Shown here: piece after piece, positions 26,272-36,019 of the stretch | Layout of the letters: every line of letters starts with the position of its first letter | How positions within the stretch are numbered: the stretch's first letter is position 1 | Origin: JBMNQH01 sp050944035 | GTDB lineage: Bacteria > Bacillota > Clostridia > Oscillospirales > Oscillospiraceae | Assembly: GCA_050944035.1 (NCBI GenBank) | Contig: JBMNQH010000002.1 | Coordinates: forward strand, 146,221-210,220 | Reading direction: 5' to 3' | Length of the DNA: 64,000 bases | The notes under the pieces: model-generated | The model's database searches: none | What the model was told of the DNA's origin: nothing | The model's input: only the letters and a program-made list of their open reading frames with translations | Program-made: the position numbers and the translations under genes

Positions 26272-27642
26272 TCAGCGGTTTTCAACGGGAATATAGGGTG
26301 TGTTATGAATGACCGCGCGGTATGCCGGACGCATAATCCGGTTGCAAGTCATCACTTCTTCGATCCGGTGCGCACACCAGCCCGCGATACGGGCAATTGC
26401 GAACAGCGGCGTATAAAGTTCGGTGGGAATTCCAAGCATGCTGTAAACAAGGCCGGAATACAGATCGATGTTGGCACAGATGGGAATGTCCATCTTCTTA
26501 CGCTCCATAATCATCGGGATACCCAGGCGCTCGACGCTTTCCACCAGCTCAAAATCATCCAGACGGTTCTTCACAACGGCCATACTTCTTGCATATTTCT
26601 TCAGTGCCAGCGCTCTTGGATCGCTCATTGTATAGATGGCGTGACCCAGACCATAGATCTTGCCGGAATGGTCAAATGCCTCTTTGTTCAAGATCTTGGA
26701 GAGATAGGCCGACAACTCCTCATCATCCTTACAATCGGTAACGTGTTCTTTGATGTCATCGAACATAGTAATGACCTTGGCGTTGGCCCCGCCGTGCAGA
26801 GATCCCTTCAAAGAACCGATCGCGCCCGCAATGGCGCTGTATGTATCGGTACCGGAAGAGGACATTGCGCGGCAGACAAAGGCGGAGTTGTTGCCGCCGC
26901 CGTGCTCGGCGTGGAGCATCAGCATCAGATCCAGCAGTTTTGCCTCTTCGTCCGTGTAACTTTTGTCCTTGCGCAGCATCCGTAAAAAGTTCTGTGATAC
27001 GGAAAGCTCTTCTTTTGGGTTGTGCTTATACAACGATTTGCCGTCATAGTAATGCCGCTTCACAGCATAGGCGTCCGCCACGACGACCGGAAGCCGCCCA
27101 ACCAGTTCGATGGACTGCCGCATCAGATTTTCCACGGAGTTATCATCTGGATTGTGGTCGTAGGAATAAAGCGACATGACACACTTTGCCAGCATATTCA
27201 TAATGTTCGGGCTGGGATTTTTCAGAACAGCGTCCTCAAAGAAGCCCGATGGCATCTGACGCGCTTTGGAAAGCACTTCATCAAACCGCGCAAACTGGGC
27301 AGGCGTCGGCAGCTTTCCCATCAAAAGCAGATAGGCAACTTCCTCATAGCCGAAGGTTCCGTTCTTCCGGTGTGCCTCGACGATGTCGAGGATGTCAATG
27401 CCGCGGTAATAAAGCTTGCCCGGCATGGGCACGCGCTCACCGTCCACAACCATATAGCCCTGTACACTGCCAATATGAGTCGCACCGACAATGACGCCGG
27501 TTCCATCGGCGTTTCGCAAACCCCGCTTGATGTTGGGCTTGGAATAAAATTCATCTCCGATTTCGTAACCGGCTCTCGCTTCTTTCCACAGTTCATCGAC
27601 GTCATGGATGAATGCGGTATGATTTTCCTTATGATTTGCCAC
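26272..27642 (-). CDS. gltA: Citrate synthase
   Basis: 456 residues starting at a GTG eight to nine bases after GAGGAGG; the upstream in-frame ATGs are rejected. Catalytic landmarks are LHGGANAKV, FDHSGKIYGLGHAIYTMSDPRA with the active His, and a late Asp/Arg region (NIDLYSGLVYSMLGIP). It condenses oxaloacetate and acetyl-CoA. It is transcribed divergently from acnA-icd, which supply the next two steps to 2-oxoglutarate, so the cluster is a biosynthetic oxidative half-cycle for glutamate. Confidence 0.95.
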   Translation of the reverse strand: MANHKENHTAFIHDVDELWKEARAGYEIGDEFYSKPNIKRGLRNADGTGVIVGATHIGSVQGYMVVDGERVPMPGKLYYRGIDILDIVEAHRKNGTFGYEEVAYLLLMGKLPTPAQFARFDEVLSKARQMPSGFFEDAVLKNPSPNIMNMLAKCVMSLYSYDHNPDDNSVENLMRQSIELVGRLPVVVADAYAVKRHYYDGKSLYKHNPKEELSVSQNFLRMLRKDKSYTDEEAKLLDLMLMLHAEHGGGNNSAFVCRAMSSSGTDTYSAIAGAIGSLKGSLHGGANAKVITMFDDIKEHVTDCKDDEELSAYLSKILNKEAFDHSGKIYGLGHAIYTMSDPRALALKKYARSMAVVKNRLDDFELVESVERLGIPMIMERKKMDIPICANIDLYSGLVYSMLGIPTELYTPLFAIARIAGWCAHRIEEVMTCNRIMRPAYRAVIHNTPYIPVENR

Positions 27643-27696
27643 AGTCGGTAACCTCCTCACATTTTCTGTATACAAAACCATTATATTTATGTATGT

Positions 27697-27725
27697 ATTA
27701 TACAATCTCGGCGCGCTAAATGCAA
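27697..27725 (-). promoter_or_regulatory. gltA promoter
   Basis: Minus strand TTGCAT, 17-base spacer, TATAAT, 55 bases before the GTG start. Confidence 0.8.
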
Positions 27726-27836
27726 GAAGAAAGAAAAGTTCACGCAATTCCCACAAGAAAAACCTGCTGTTTGTTCTATTTTCTCGTGAGATTTTGCAAT
27801 TTTTTATCTTCAACTTGCAAGCCGCTTTGATAAATC

Positions 27837-27864
27837 TTGATAATTATCGAAAATATGCTATACT
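27837..27864 (+). promoter_or_regulatory. acnA-icd promoter
   Basis: TTGATA, 16-base spacer, TATACT, 37 bases before the acnA start. The divergent gltA promoter is about 110 bp away, so a shared regulator could act on both. Confidence 0.75.
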
Positions 27865-27901
27865 GAAGCCTGTAAAAATAACCGTCTGAGGTGCATGATA
27901 C

Positions 27902-30157
27902 ATGATTACTTTATATGAAAACGGCGTATACCTTGTCAACGGCAAACCCGTTATGAGCGGCGCAGCGCTGCCCGCTCCCGAAGAGGGCCGAAACAGAACC
28001 ATGGCTTACCAAATTCTGAAGGCTCACAACCACTCCAATACCTCCGATATTCTGCGGATTAAATTTGACAGCCTGATTTCGCACGATATTACTTATGTCG
28101 GCATCATCCAGACCGCAAGAGCCAGCGGCCTGGAACGCTTCCCGGTTCCCTACGCAATGACCAATTGTCACAATAGTCTCTGCGCTGTCGGCGGCACCAT
28201 CAATGAAGATGACCACGTATTTGGTCTTTCCGCCGCCAAAAAATACGGCGGTGACTACGTTCCCGCCAACCAAGCCGTCATTCATCAGTATGCGCGTGAA
28301 ATGATGTCCGGCTGCGGCAGAATGATTCTCGGTTCTGACAGTCACACCCGGTACGGTGCGCTTGGCACCATGGGCGTGGGCGAAGGCGGACCCGAAATCG
28401 TCAAACAGCTTCTGGAAAGTACCTATGATATTACGCCGCCTCAGGTCGTTCTGGTCTATCTGGAAGGCGCTCCGGCCCGCGGTGTCGGCCCGCACGACGT
28501 TGCCATCGCGCTCTGCGGCGCTGTCTACAAAAATGGTTTTGTAAAGAATAAGATCCTTGAGTTCGCAGGTCCCGGCGTCGCCAACCTGCCCATGGACTTC
28601 CGTATCGGCATCGACGTCATGACCACGGAAACCACCTGTCTCAGCTCGATCTGGACAACCGATGCTGCCGTTGAGGAATACCTCGCTGCACACGGCCGTG
28701 CAGATACCTATGCACAGCTTCAGCCCGAAGATGGCGCTTACTACGACAGCATGATTACCATAGACCTCTCCAAGCTGGAACCCATGGTTGCACTGCCGTT
28801 CCATCCCGCAGAGGCTTTTACCATTCGCGAATTGCAAAACAATGCCGGCGATATTCTCCGCGCGGCAGAGCTGCGGGCAGAAGAACAGTTCGGCGGCAAG
28901 GTACATCTGCATCTGACCGATAAGCTCGTCAATGGACAGCTGATGATCGATCAGGGCATCATTGCCGGCTGCTCCGGTGGTATGTATGACAACATCGCCG
29001 AGGCTGCGGCCATCCTGAAGGGGCATTCTGTCGGCGACGGCTACTTCTCCCTGTCTGTCTATCCGCCCAGTGTTCCCGTCAATCTGGAACTCATTAAAAA
29101 TGGCGTCCAGCAGCAGCTGATGGAAAGCGGCGCATTGTTCAAGCCCTGCTTCTGCGGCCCCTGCTTCGGCGCGGGCGACGTTCCCTCCAACAACGGCCTG
29201 TCTATCCGCCATACAACCCGGAATTTCCCGAACCGCGAAGGCTCCAAGCCCGGCGACGGCCAACTCTCTGCTGTCATGCTCATGGATGCGCGCAGCATCG
29301 CGGCTACCGCAAGAAATCACGGCGTCCTGACCGCAGCAACCGAAATCGACTATACCGTTCCCGCCCGCGGCGCCTACTCCTTTGACAAGGGCGTCTATGA
29401 CAAGCGCGTGTACTTCGGATTTGGAAAGGCTGATCCCACTGCAGAACTGAAGTTTGGCCCCAATATTGCCGACTGGCCCGCCATCGCTCCGCTGGGTGAC
29501 AACCTGCTGATGCGTCTGGATGCTGTCATCCACGATCCCGTCACCACCACGGACGAACTGATTCCCTCTGGTGAGACCTCTTCTTACCGCTCCAATCCCA
29601 TGAAGCTGGCCTCTTTTGCACTGTCCCGCCGTGTTCCCGAATACGTCTGCAGAACCGAAGAAACCCGCCGTCTCGCCGAAAGCGTCCGCACCGGTACGCC
29701 GGAGGCCGCCCTGCTTGAGACCCTCACCAAGGTCGGCATGGCAGACAGTTTGAACAATGTACAGATTGGCTCCGTCATCTTCGCAAACCGTCCCGGTGAC
29801 GGCTCCGCCCGTGAACAGGCGGCGTCCTGTCAGCGCGTCCTCGGCGGCTGTGCTAATATCTGCTATGAATACGCAACCAAGCGCTACCGTTCCAATTGCA
29901 TCAATTGGGGCATGATCCCGTTTGTGATCGACGAGGACGTCGCATTTGACTATGCAGCCGGCGATTATCTCTATGTACCCAATATCCGCAACGCGATTGA
30001 AAACAGCTGCGGTGAAATTCCTGCCATGGTCATTCATGACGGAACCTGCTCCGATATTCTGCTGAAGATCGCACCGATGACCGAACGCGAACGTGAAATC
30101 ATTCTCCGCGGCTGCCTGATGAACTGGTACGCTGCACAGAAGTCTGCAAGGAGCTGA
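27902..30157 (+). CDS. acnA: Aconitate hydratase
   Basis: 751 residues of the aconitase superfamily, the long form seen in many Clostridia. Visible pieces are ILGSDSHTRYGALGTMGVGEGG, TNCHNSLC and CGPCFGAGD with cluster cysteines, and a C-terminal swivel domain with YRSNCINWGMIPF. It interconverts citrate and isocitrate using a 4Fe-4S cluster. GAGGTGC is the ribosome site. icd follows after four bases. Confidence 0.93.
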   Translation: MITLYENGVYLVNGKPVMSGAALPAPEEGRNRTMAYQILKAHNHSNTSDILRIKFDSLISHDITYVGIIQTARASGLERFPVPYAMTNCHNSLCAVGGTINEDDHVFGLSAAKKYGGDYVPANQAVIHQYAREMMSGCGRMILGSDSHTRYGALGTMGVGEGGPEIVKQLLESTYDITPPQVVLVYLEGAPARGVGPHDVAIALCGAVYKNGFVKNKILEFAGPGVANLPMDFRIGIDVMTTETTCLSSIWTTDAAVEEYLAAHGRADTYAQLQPEDGAYYDSMITIDLSKLEPMVALPFHPAEAFTIRELQNNAGDILRAAELRAEEQFGGKVHLHLTDKLVNGQLMIDQGIIAGCSGGMYDNIAEAAAILKGHSVGDGYFSLSVYPPSVPVNLELIKNGVQQQLMESGALFKPCFCGPCFGAGDVPSNNGLSIRHTTRNFPNREGSKPGDGQLSAVMLMDARSIAATARNHGVLTAATEIDYTVPARGAYSFDKGVYDKRVYFGFGKADPTAELKFGPNIADWPAIAPLGDNLLMRLDAVIHDPVTTTDELIPSGETSSYRSNPMKLASFALSRRVPEYVCRTEETRRLAESVRTGTPEAALLETLTKVGMADSLNNVQIGSVIFANRPGDGSAREQAASCQRVLGGCANICYEYATKRYRSNCINWGMIPFVIDEDVAFDYAAGDYLYVPNIRNAIENSCGEIPAMVIHDGTCSDILLKIAPMTEREREIILRGCLMNWYAAQKSARS

Positions 30158-30161
30158 ACCA

Positions 30162-31370
30162 ATGTCGAAAATTTTGATGAATCATCCCATTGTTGAGATG
30201 GACGGCGATGAAATGACCCGTATCCTGTGGGCCATGATTAAGGAAGAACTGCTTTCTCCGTTTATCGAACTCAACACCGAATATTATGACCTCGGTCTGC
30301 CGCACCGTGACGAAACCGACGACCAGATTACAGTCAATGCCGCCAACGCCATCAAGACCCACCATGTCGGCGTCAAGTGCGCAACCATTACCCCCAATGC
30401 CCAGCGCATGCAGGAGTACTCCCTCAAAAAAATGTGGAAAAGCCCCAACGGCACGATCCGCGCCATTTTGGACGGTACAGTCTTCCGTGCACCCATTCTG
30501 ACCAACAAGATCAAGCCCAATGTGCGCTCCTGGACAAAACCCATTACCATTGCGCGCCATGCCTATGGCGATATCTATCGCGCCACAGAGTACCGCGTTC
30601 CCGGCTCCGGGAAAGCAGAGTTGTTGTTCACGGACGAGCAGGGCAACACCAGCCGTCAGACGATTTATGACTTTGAGTGCGCCGGCGTGTTGCAGGGACA
30701 GTACAATAAGGATTCTTCCATCGAGTCCTTTGCGCGTGCTTGCTTTGACTATGCAATCTCCACCAAACAGGATCTGTGGTTCTCTTCCAAGGATACCATT
30801 TCCAAGATCTATGACCAGCAGTTCCTTAAAATCTTCGATACGCTGTACAACGAGACCTACAAGGCTGCTTTTGAGGCGGCCGGCATCCGTTACCGCTATA
30901 CGCTGATCGACGCTGCCGTTGCGGGCATCATCAGCTCCCAGGGCGGTATGATCTGGGCCTGCAAAAACTATGACGGCGACGTCATGAGCGACATGGTCAG
31001 CGCCGCCTTCGGCAGCATCGCCATGATGAGCAGCGTTCTGGTCTCTCCGGACGGCAATTATGAATACGAAGCCGCCCACGGCACCGTTACCGACCTCTAT
31101 TACCGTTATCGCAACGGGGAAGCGGTTTCTGTCAACCCCACTGCCACGATTTTTGCCTGGAGTGGTGCACTGCGGAAACGCGGTGAGCTGGACGGCAATA
31201 CAGCGCTCGTGGACTTTGCGGGCAAGCTGGAGGCCGCCTGCATCGAAACCATCGAAAGCGGCACTATGAGCGGTGATCTCGCGGCACTCTGCGAGGGTGA
31301 ATCCACCGTGGTTGATACTGAGACTTTGATTGCTGCAATCCGCAGCAGACTGGAAGCCAAGCTGGTGTAA
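30162..31370 (+). CDS. icd: NADP-dependent isocitrate dehydrogenase (type II, eukaryotic-like)
   Basis: 402 residues. The start MSKILMNHPIVEMDGDEMTRILW and the internal HRDETDDQITVNAANAI, SPNGTIRAILDGTVFR and SDMVSAAFGSIAMMSS segments are those of the homodimeric eukaryotic-type NADP enzymes. EAAHGTVTDLYYRYRNGE is the NADP-binding loop. It makes 2-oxoglutarate and NADPH. It is the last gene of the acnA-icd operon. Confidence 0.95.
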   Translation: MSKILMNHPIVEMDGDEMTRILWAMIKEELLSPFIELNTEYYDLGLPHRDETDDQITVNAANAIKTHHVGVKCATITPNAQRMQEYSLKKMWKSPNGTIRAILDGTVFRAPILTNKIKPNVRSWTKPITIARHAYGDIYRATEYRVPGSGKAELLFTDEQGNTSRQTIYDFECAGVLQGQYNKDSSIESFARACFDYAISTKQDLWFSSKDTISKIYDQQFLKIFDTLYNETYKAAFEAAGIRYRYTLIDAAVAGIISSQGGMIWACKNYDGDVMSDMVSAAFGSIAMMSSVLVSPDGNYEYEAAHGTVTDLYYRYRNGEAVSVNPTATIFAWSGALRKRGELDGNTALVDFAGKLEAACIETIESGTMSGDLAALCEGESTVVDTETLIAAIRSRLEAKLV

Positions 31371-31383
31371 TAACCCGCAAATA

Positions 31384-31432
31384 AAAAACCAGCGGTGCAG
31401 AGCAATTGCTCTGCACCGCTGGTTTTTACTTT
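31384..31432. terminator. Bidirectional terminator between icd and gpsA
   Basis: AAACCAGCGGTGCAGAGC pairs perfectly with GCTCTGCACCGCTGGTTT; T-runs on both sides serve the two converging genes. Confidence 0.93.
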
Positions 31433-31439
31433 TATCGTC

Positions 31440-32399
31440 TTAAAACTCGTTCCGGACGCTGCGGGAAAACAGCTTCTGGATACAGTCCTCCACCGTTGCG
31501 CCCTCATACAGCACACTGTACACGGCCTCGCAAATCGGCAGTTCCACACCCACCTTTTTGCCGATCCGCACCATAGCATCCACGGTATAGTAGCCCTCTG
31601 CCAATTTATCATAGGGTTTCCCCTGTACCAGACACTCACCAAACCGACGGTTCTGGCTGTGTTCTGAGAACACCGTCGCCTCATAGTCGCCAAGATGACA
31701 GAGTCCATATGCTGACTGCGGTTTCCCGCCCAGCGCACCGATCAGCCTTGCCACTTCACTGGTTCCGCGGGACATCAGCGCTCCCTTGAGCGTTGACAGA
31801 TGCAAGCCGTCCAGCATTCCGGCTGCAATGCCGATAACATTCTTCGCCGCACCGCCGATCTCACTGCCGATCAGATCGGTCCCGTAGTAGAACCGGATCA
31901 GGTTGCTGGTAAACGCATCCACCAGCCGATGTGTGAGCGCATTATCCGCACTGTCGATCACCATACAGTTGGGATTGCCGGCATAAAATTCCTGGACATG
32001 GCCGGGGCCGAGCCAAACTGCAACACCGGCCGGCGGACAGTCCGTCTCCATCACGACTTCCGTCAGACGCTTACCGGTTTCAATCTCGATGCCCTTCATG
32101 CACAGCACAATGATTTTCTTACTGAGATCCACGGTTTCGGACAGTTCCGCCATCAGACGGCGCAACCCCTGTGAGTTGATAGAAATGACAATCACTTCTG
32201 CCTCCTCTGCACAGGCAAGCGTCGTACAGAGTCGTACAGAGTCGGGCAGCTCCAGCAGATCATTTTTCCGTTCCCGGAGGAACCGCTGCATACGGGGCGA
32301 TTCCGCCCGACCGTACAAACTGACTTCCTGTCCAATATGATCCAGATACCAGGTGATACAGGACCCCCAACGGCCACAGCCGATTACGGTTACTTTCAT
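31440..32399 (-). CDS. gpsA: Glycerol-3-phosphate dehydrogenase [NAD(P)+]
   Basis: 319 residues. The N-terminal Rossmann site is VIGCGRWGSCI; GPGHVQEF replaces the more usual SGPS. The catalytic Lys lies in EIGGAAKNVIGIAAGMLDGL and the substrate-binding residues in GDYEATVFSEHSQNRRFGE. It makes sn-glycerol-3-phosphate for membrane lipids. It is a single gene on the minus strand. Confidence 0.92.
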   Translation of the reverse strand: MKVTVIGCGRWGSCITWYLDHIGQEVSLYGRAESPRMQRFLRERKNDLLELPDSVRLCTTLACAEEAEVIVISINSQGLRRLMAELSETVDLSKKIIVLCMKGIEIETGKRLTEVVMETDCPPAGVAVWLGPGHVQEFYAGNPNCMVIDSADNALTHRLVDAFTSNLIRFYYGTDLIGSEIGGAAKNVIGIAAGMLDGLHLSTLKGALMSRGTSEVARLIGALGGKPQSAYGLCHLGDYEATVFSEHSQNRRFGECLVQGKPYDKLAEGYYTVDAMVRIGKKVGVELPICEAVYSVLYEGATVEDCIQKLFSRSVRNEF

Positions 32400-32646
32400 T
32401 CAAACATCCGCCTTTCTGTGTTTGATTGTTCCCATATTTTACTGAATTTCCTATGGGTTGTCAATGATTCCCCGGATTTCTCTCTTTTCAAACACCTTCC
32501 TTCTGACATCTTCTATGATTTTCTATAGACAGCATTGCAGAGAACTGATTGAAATCGTATAATAAAAAAGAAAACCAATCACAGTTCTTGAGGAAATCGG
32601 GCAGTGTAAGCTGGATAATCCATAACGAGAAATCCCAAATTTTCAG

Positions 32647-32676
32647 TTGAAGCGTTTCCCCATAGTGTGATATACT
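32647..32676 (+). promoter_or_regulatory. proBAC promoter
   Basis: TTGAAG, 18-base spacer, TATACT, 87 bases before the proB start. It lies in a 364-bp gap (32400-32763) where nothing else is recognisable; no proline or T-box leader was seen. Confidence 0.65.
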
Positions 32677-32763
32677 GCAAACCATAATCATATGAGATCG
32701 TATTTCCTGACTTTCTCACACTTTTTGCCGGAAATGATCGGTTTTAAAGGAGGCATCGTTTTT

Positions 32764-33534
32764 ATGCGCATTGTGGTAAAGGTGGGCACCTCTACCCTGG
32801 CTCACGCCACCGGGAATTTGAACATCCGGCAGGTGGAAAAACTCTGTAAAGTGCTCAGCGACTTGAAAAATGCCGGGCATGAGGTGGTTCTCGTTTCGTC
32901 CGGTGCCATTGGCATGGGCGTTGGCAAACTCTCCCTCAAAAAACGACCAGAAGATATGCCAACCAAACAGGCCGCCGCTGCGGTCGGCCAGTGTGAACTG
33001 ATGTATGTCTATGATAAGCTGTTTTCCGAGTTCAATCACACGGTCGCACAGCTTTTGATCACCGGCGCCGACATCGAGGACGCTGTCCGCCGGGAAAATT
33101 TCCACAACACCCTGTTCCGTCTCCTGGAACTCGGCGCATTGCCCATTGTCAATGAAAACGATACTGTTGCCACCGAGGAAATCGCCATTGGTGACAACGA
33201 CACGTTGGGCGCCATTGTCGCAGTCAGCGTTCAGGCGGATCTCCTGGTTCTGCTGTCTGACATCGACGGTCTGTTTACTGCTGATCCGCGGCAGGATCCG
33301 ACCGCAGCCTTGATTCCGGTGGTCGAGGAACTCACACCGGAGATCGTCGCACTGGCCGGCGGACACGGTTCTGCACTCGGAACCGGCGGTATGAGCACCA
33401 AGCTCAGTGCCGCAAAGATGGCCACTGCCAACGGAACGGATATGATCATTGCAAACGGCTCCAACCCAGATCTCCTGTATGCAATCCTTGACGGTGAGAT
33501 GGTCGGCACACGTTTTTTGAGCAGAAAGGACTGA
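32764..33534 (+). CDS. proB: Glutamate 5-kinase
   Basis: 256 residues from the ATG with AAAGGAGG ten bases upstream. It is an amino-acid-kinase fold with VVKVGTSTL at the start, SSGAIGMG, NENDTVA, and GTGGMSTKLSAAKMA. It is about 110 residues shorter than E. coli ProB because the C-terminal PUA domain is absent, a natural short form. It phosphorylates glutamate, the first step to proline; proline feedback is expected. proA follows after three bases. Confidence 0.95.
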   Translation: MRIVVKVGTSTLAHATGNLNIRQVEKLCKVLSDLKNAGHEVVLVSSGAIGMGVGKLSLKKRPEDMPTKQAAAAVGQCELMYVYDKLFSEFNHTVAQLLITGADIEDAVRRENFHNTLFRLLELGALPIVNENDTVATEEIAIGDNDTLGAIVAVSVQADLLVLLSDIDGLFTADPRQDPTAALIPVVEELTPEIVALAGGHGSALGTGGMSTKLSAAKMATANGTDMIIANGSNPDLLYAILDGEMVGTRFLSRKD

Positions 33535-33537
33535 CCT

Positions 33538-34797
33538 ATGAAGACAACTCTGGAAATCATGCAGGCAGCAAAGCGTGCCTGCCCCATTCTGGTAACGGCA
33601 TCGGAGACCCTGAAAAATCAGGCACTGTCTGCCATGGCAGACCAGCTAATCTGCCACCAGGCAGAGATCCTCGCTGCAAACCGGCTGGATCTGGAACAGG
33701 CAAAGGGTACCATTTCTGAGGTCATGCTTGACCGTCTGGCACTCAGTGAGAGCCGCATTGCAGGCATGGCGGACGGACTGCGTCAGGTCGCGGCGCTACC
33801 CGATCCGATCGGCCGGGTTCTCCGCCGGATTGATCGTCCCAACGGTCTGGTCATCGAAAAAACCGCAGTTCCCCTTGGCGTCATCGCCATTATTTATGAG
33901 AGCCGCCCGAACGTCACGTCTGACGCGGCGGCGCTGGCATTAAAAAGCGGCAACGCCTGCATCCTGCGCGGTGGCAAAGAGGCGTTCCGCTCTGCCAATG
34001 CAATCACGCAGGCCCTGCGCACCGGACTGGAACAGGTCGGGCTGGACGCCGACCTGATTCAACTGGTTCAGGATACCACGCGCGCCAGCGCCAATGAACT
34101 GATGACCGCTACGGACTATATCGATCTTTTGATTCCGCGCGGCGGCGCATCTTTGATCCGCGCCTGTGTAGAACACGCAACCGTCAGCTGTATTCAGACC
34201 GGTACCGGTATCTGCCACATCTATGTGGATGCCTCCGCCGACCTGGAGCAGGCATTGACAATTATTGAAAATGCCAAGACCAGTCGTCCTTCCGTCTGCA
34301 ATGCGGAGGAGGTCTGTCTGGTACACCGTGCCATCGCTGCGGACTTCTTACCCCGACTGCAGCAACGACTGACTGTCGATCGAAGTGCAGCAGGACTGCA
34401 GCTGGTAGAACTGCGCTTGGACCCTGTCGCGGCGCAGTTTGTCAGCGGTACACCTGCCGGTCCGGATGACTTTGACACAGAATTTCTGGATTATATTCTT
34501 GCCGTCAAAGTGGTCGATGACGTACAGGCTGCCATCACACACATTGCGCAACATTCCACGGGTCACAGCGACGCCATCCTGACGCAAGACAACGCAGCAG
34601 CTGATCTTTTTACCCGTGCAGTAGACAGCGCGGCGGTCTATGTCAACGCCTCTACACGCTTTACTGACGGCGGAGAGTTCGGTCTCGGCTGTGAGATGGG
34701 GATTTCCACCCAAAAACTGCACGCCCGTGGTCCAATGGGTCTGGAGGAATTGACGACCTACAAATATATTATCCGCGGCAGCGGACAGATTCGCTGA
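33538..34797 (+). CDS. proA: Gamma-glutamyl phosphate reductase
   Basis: 419 residues, the standard length. It is an aldehyde-dehydrogenase fold with VIYESRPNVTSDAAALALKS-type motif, LIPRGG, and the catalytic Cys in SRPSVCNAEEVCLVH. It reduces glutamyl phosphate to glutamate semialdehyde with NADPH. Middle gene of the proBAC operon. Confidence 0.96.
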   Translation: MKTTLEIMQAAKRACPILVTASETLKNQALSAMADQLICHQAEILAANRLDLEQAKGTISEVMLDRLALSESRIAGMADGLRQVAALPDPIGRVLRRIDRPNGLVIEKTAVPLGVIAIIYESRPNVTSDAAALALKSGNACILRGGKEAFRSANAITQALRTGLEQVGLDADLIQLVQDTTRASANELMTATDYIDLLIPRGGASLIRACVEHATVSCIQTGTGICHIYVDASADLEQALTIIENAKTSRPSVCNAEEVCLVHRAIAADFLPRLQQRLTVDRSAAGLQLVELRLDPVAAQFVSGTPAGPDDFDTEFLDYILAVKVVDDVQAAITHIAQHSTGHSDAILTQDNAAADLFTRAVDSAAVYVNASTRFTDGGEFGLGCEMGISTQKLHARGPMGLEELTTYKYIIRGSGQIR

Positions 34798-34815
34798 AAG
34801 CAGAGGGAAATTGCC

Positions 34816-35625
34816 ATGTCTGATTTTCTATTTGGTTTTATTGGCGTCGGAAATATGGGCGGCGCATTGGCAAAAGCCGCAGGCAAAACACTGATGCCCG
34901 AGCAAATTCTTGTCTCCAGCCGTACCATGGAAAAAGCGGCTGCTTTTTCCGCACAGCTCGGCTGTCACGCGGCGGACAACGCCACCATTGCCGCCAAGTG
35001 CCGCTATCTTTTTCTCGGCGTTAAGCCGCAGGCAATGGCCACAATGCTGGCCGGCATCGCCCCTGTACTGGCGGCCCGTACCGATCGTTTTGTTCTTGTA
35101 AGCATGGCCGCGGGTCTGACGATGGAGCAGATCCGTACCATGGCCGGCGGCATCTATCCTGTCATCCGTATGATGCCCAACACACCGGCCTCTATCGGTG
35201 CCGGCATGATCCTTTACACCGCAACCGAAGATGTGACAGAATCTGAACGCCGGGAATTTGCCGATGGTCTGGCTGCAGCCGGTCGGTTTGATGTGCTGCC
35301 GGAAGCGTTGATCGATGCTGGCAGCGCGGTCTCCGGCTGCGGTCCTGCCTTTGTGTATCTTTTTATCGAAGCATTGGCCGACGGCGGTGTGGAATGTGGC
35401 CTGCCCCGTATAAAAGCGCTGGAATATGCAGCACAGACCGTTTGCGGTGCAGCACAGATGGTGCTGGAAAGCGGACAGCATCCCGGTGCATTGAAGGATG
35501 CCGTTTGCAGTCCCGGTGGAACCACCATCGCAGGTGTCCACGCATTGGAGCACGGTGCCTTCCGTGCAAACAGCATGGATGCGGTCTGTGCCGCTTACGA
35601 AAAGTCCAAAGCCTTTTCAAGATAA
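34816..35625 (+). CDS. proC: Pyrroline-5-carboxylate reductase
   Basis: 269 residues. N-terminal FIGVGNMGGALA binds NAD(P)H; MPNTPASIGAGM and the C-terminal dimer domain GCGPAFVYLFIEALADGGV and SPGGTTIAGVHALE are diagnostic. It catalyses the last proline step. It follows proA by 18 bases; AGAGGGAAATT is its ribosome site. Confidence 0.96.
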   Translation: MSDFLFGFIGVGNMGGALAKAAGKTLMPEQILVSSRTMEKAAAFSAQLGCHAADNATIAAKCRYLFLGVKPQAMATMLAGIAPVLAARTDRFVLVSMAAGLTMEQIRTMAGGIYPVIRMMPNTPASIGAGMILYTATEDVTESERREFADGLAAAGRFDVLPEALIDAGSAVSGCGPAFVYLFIEALADGGVECGLPRIKALEYAAQTVCGAAQMVLESGQHPGALKDAVCSPGGTTIAGVHALEHGAFRANSMDAVCAAYEKSKAFSR

Positions 35626-35631
35626 ACATTT

Positions 35632-35660
35632 CGGTTTGTGCCGCGTTGCGGCACAAACCG
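35632..35660 (+). terminator. Hairpin after proC
   Basis: CGGTTTGTGCCGC and GCGGCACAAACCG form a perfect 13-bp stem with a three-base loop. The T-run is poor, so efficiency is uncertain. Confidence 0.6.
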
Positions 35661-35837
35661 TCTCAGATTCTCCACAATCTTTGTCTGCTTTGTGGAAAAT
35701 ATTCTGTTTTCTCATCAGGACAACAAGACGATCGGGAAATATTCCATTCATTTTGCACAAAAGAATACAACTTTGTGGAAATCTTCTTCCTTTCCCTGCA
35801 TCTTATGAAAAAACACTGCAAACACAGGCAAAAATTC

Positions 35838-35866
35838 TTGACAAGCCTCGCAGAACTTGATATGAT
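35838..35866 (+). promoter_or_regulatory. rplJL promoter
   Basis: Consensus TTGACA, 17-base spacer, TATGAT, just before the L10 leader. It is among the strongest-looking promoters in the window. Confidence 0.88.
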
Positions 35867-35871
35867 AGATA

Positions 35872-35990
35872 AGCGCTCCAAAGACAGCAGGTGGCCAAGC
35901 CATAAATCCTGCCGAGGATGGCATACCGACTTTTCTATTTGGTTGCTTACTCCCCATGTCTGTTTGGACTTGGGGATTTTCTTTTTGGGC
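35872..35990 (+). promoter_or_regulatory. Ribosomal protein L10 leader with attenuator-like hairpin
   Basis: AGACAGCAGGTGGCCAAGCC and CCTGCCGAGG at 35882-35917 match the conserved L10-binding leader of Firmicutes rplJL mRNAs. Downstream, TCCCCA-TGTC and GGAC-TTGGGGA (35951-35976) pair and run into TTTTCTTTTT, a probable regulated terminator. With the promoter it accounts for most of the 394-bp gap; 35661-35837 shows nothing else. Confidence 0.85.
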
Positions 35991-36019
35991 GCGATAAATT
36001 ACCCCGGAGGTGACAATAT

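Noticed and set aside
27911..30037. 708-codon open frame on the strand opposite acnA
   Set aside because: It mirrors a highly conserved gene, has no ribosome site or family resemblance, and long antisense frames are expected in GC-balanced, codon-biased genes.
32221..32240. Exact 10-bp tandem duplication (GTCGTACAGA twice) inside gpsA
   Set aside because: A recent duplication of 10 bp would shift the frame, but the protein is intact and conserved across it, so it is coincidence of codons.
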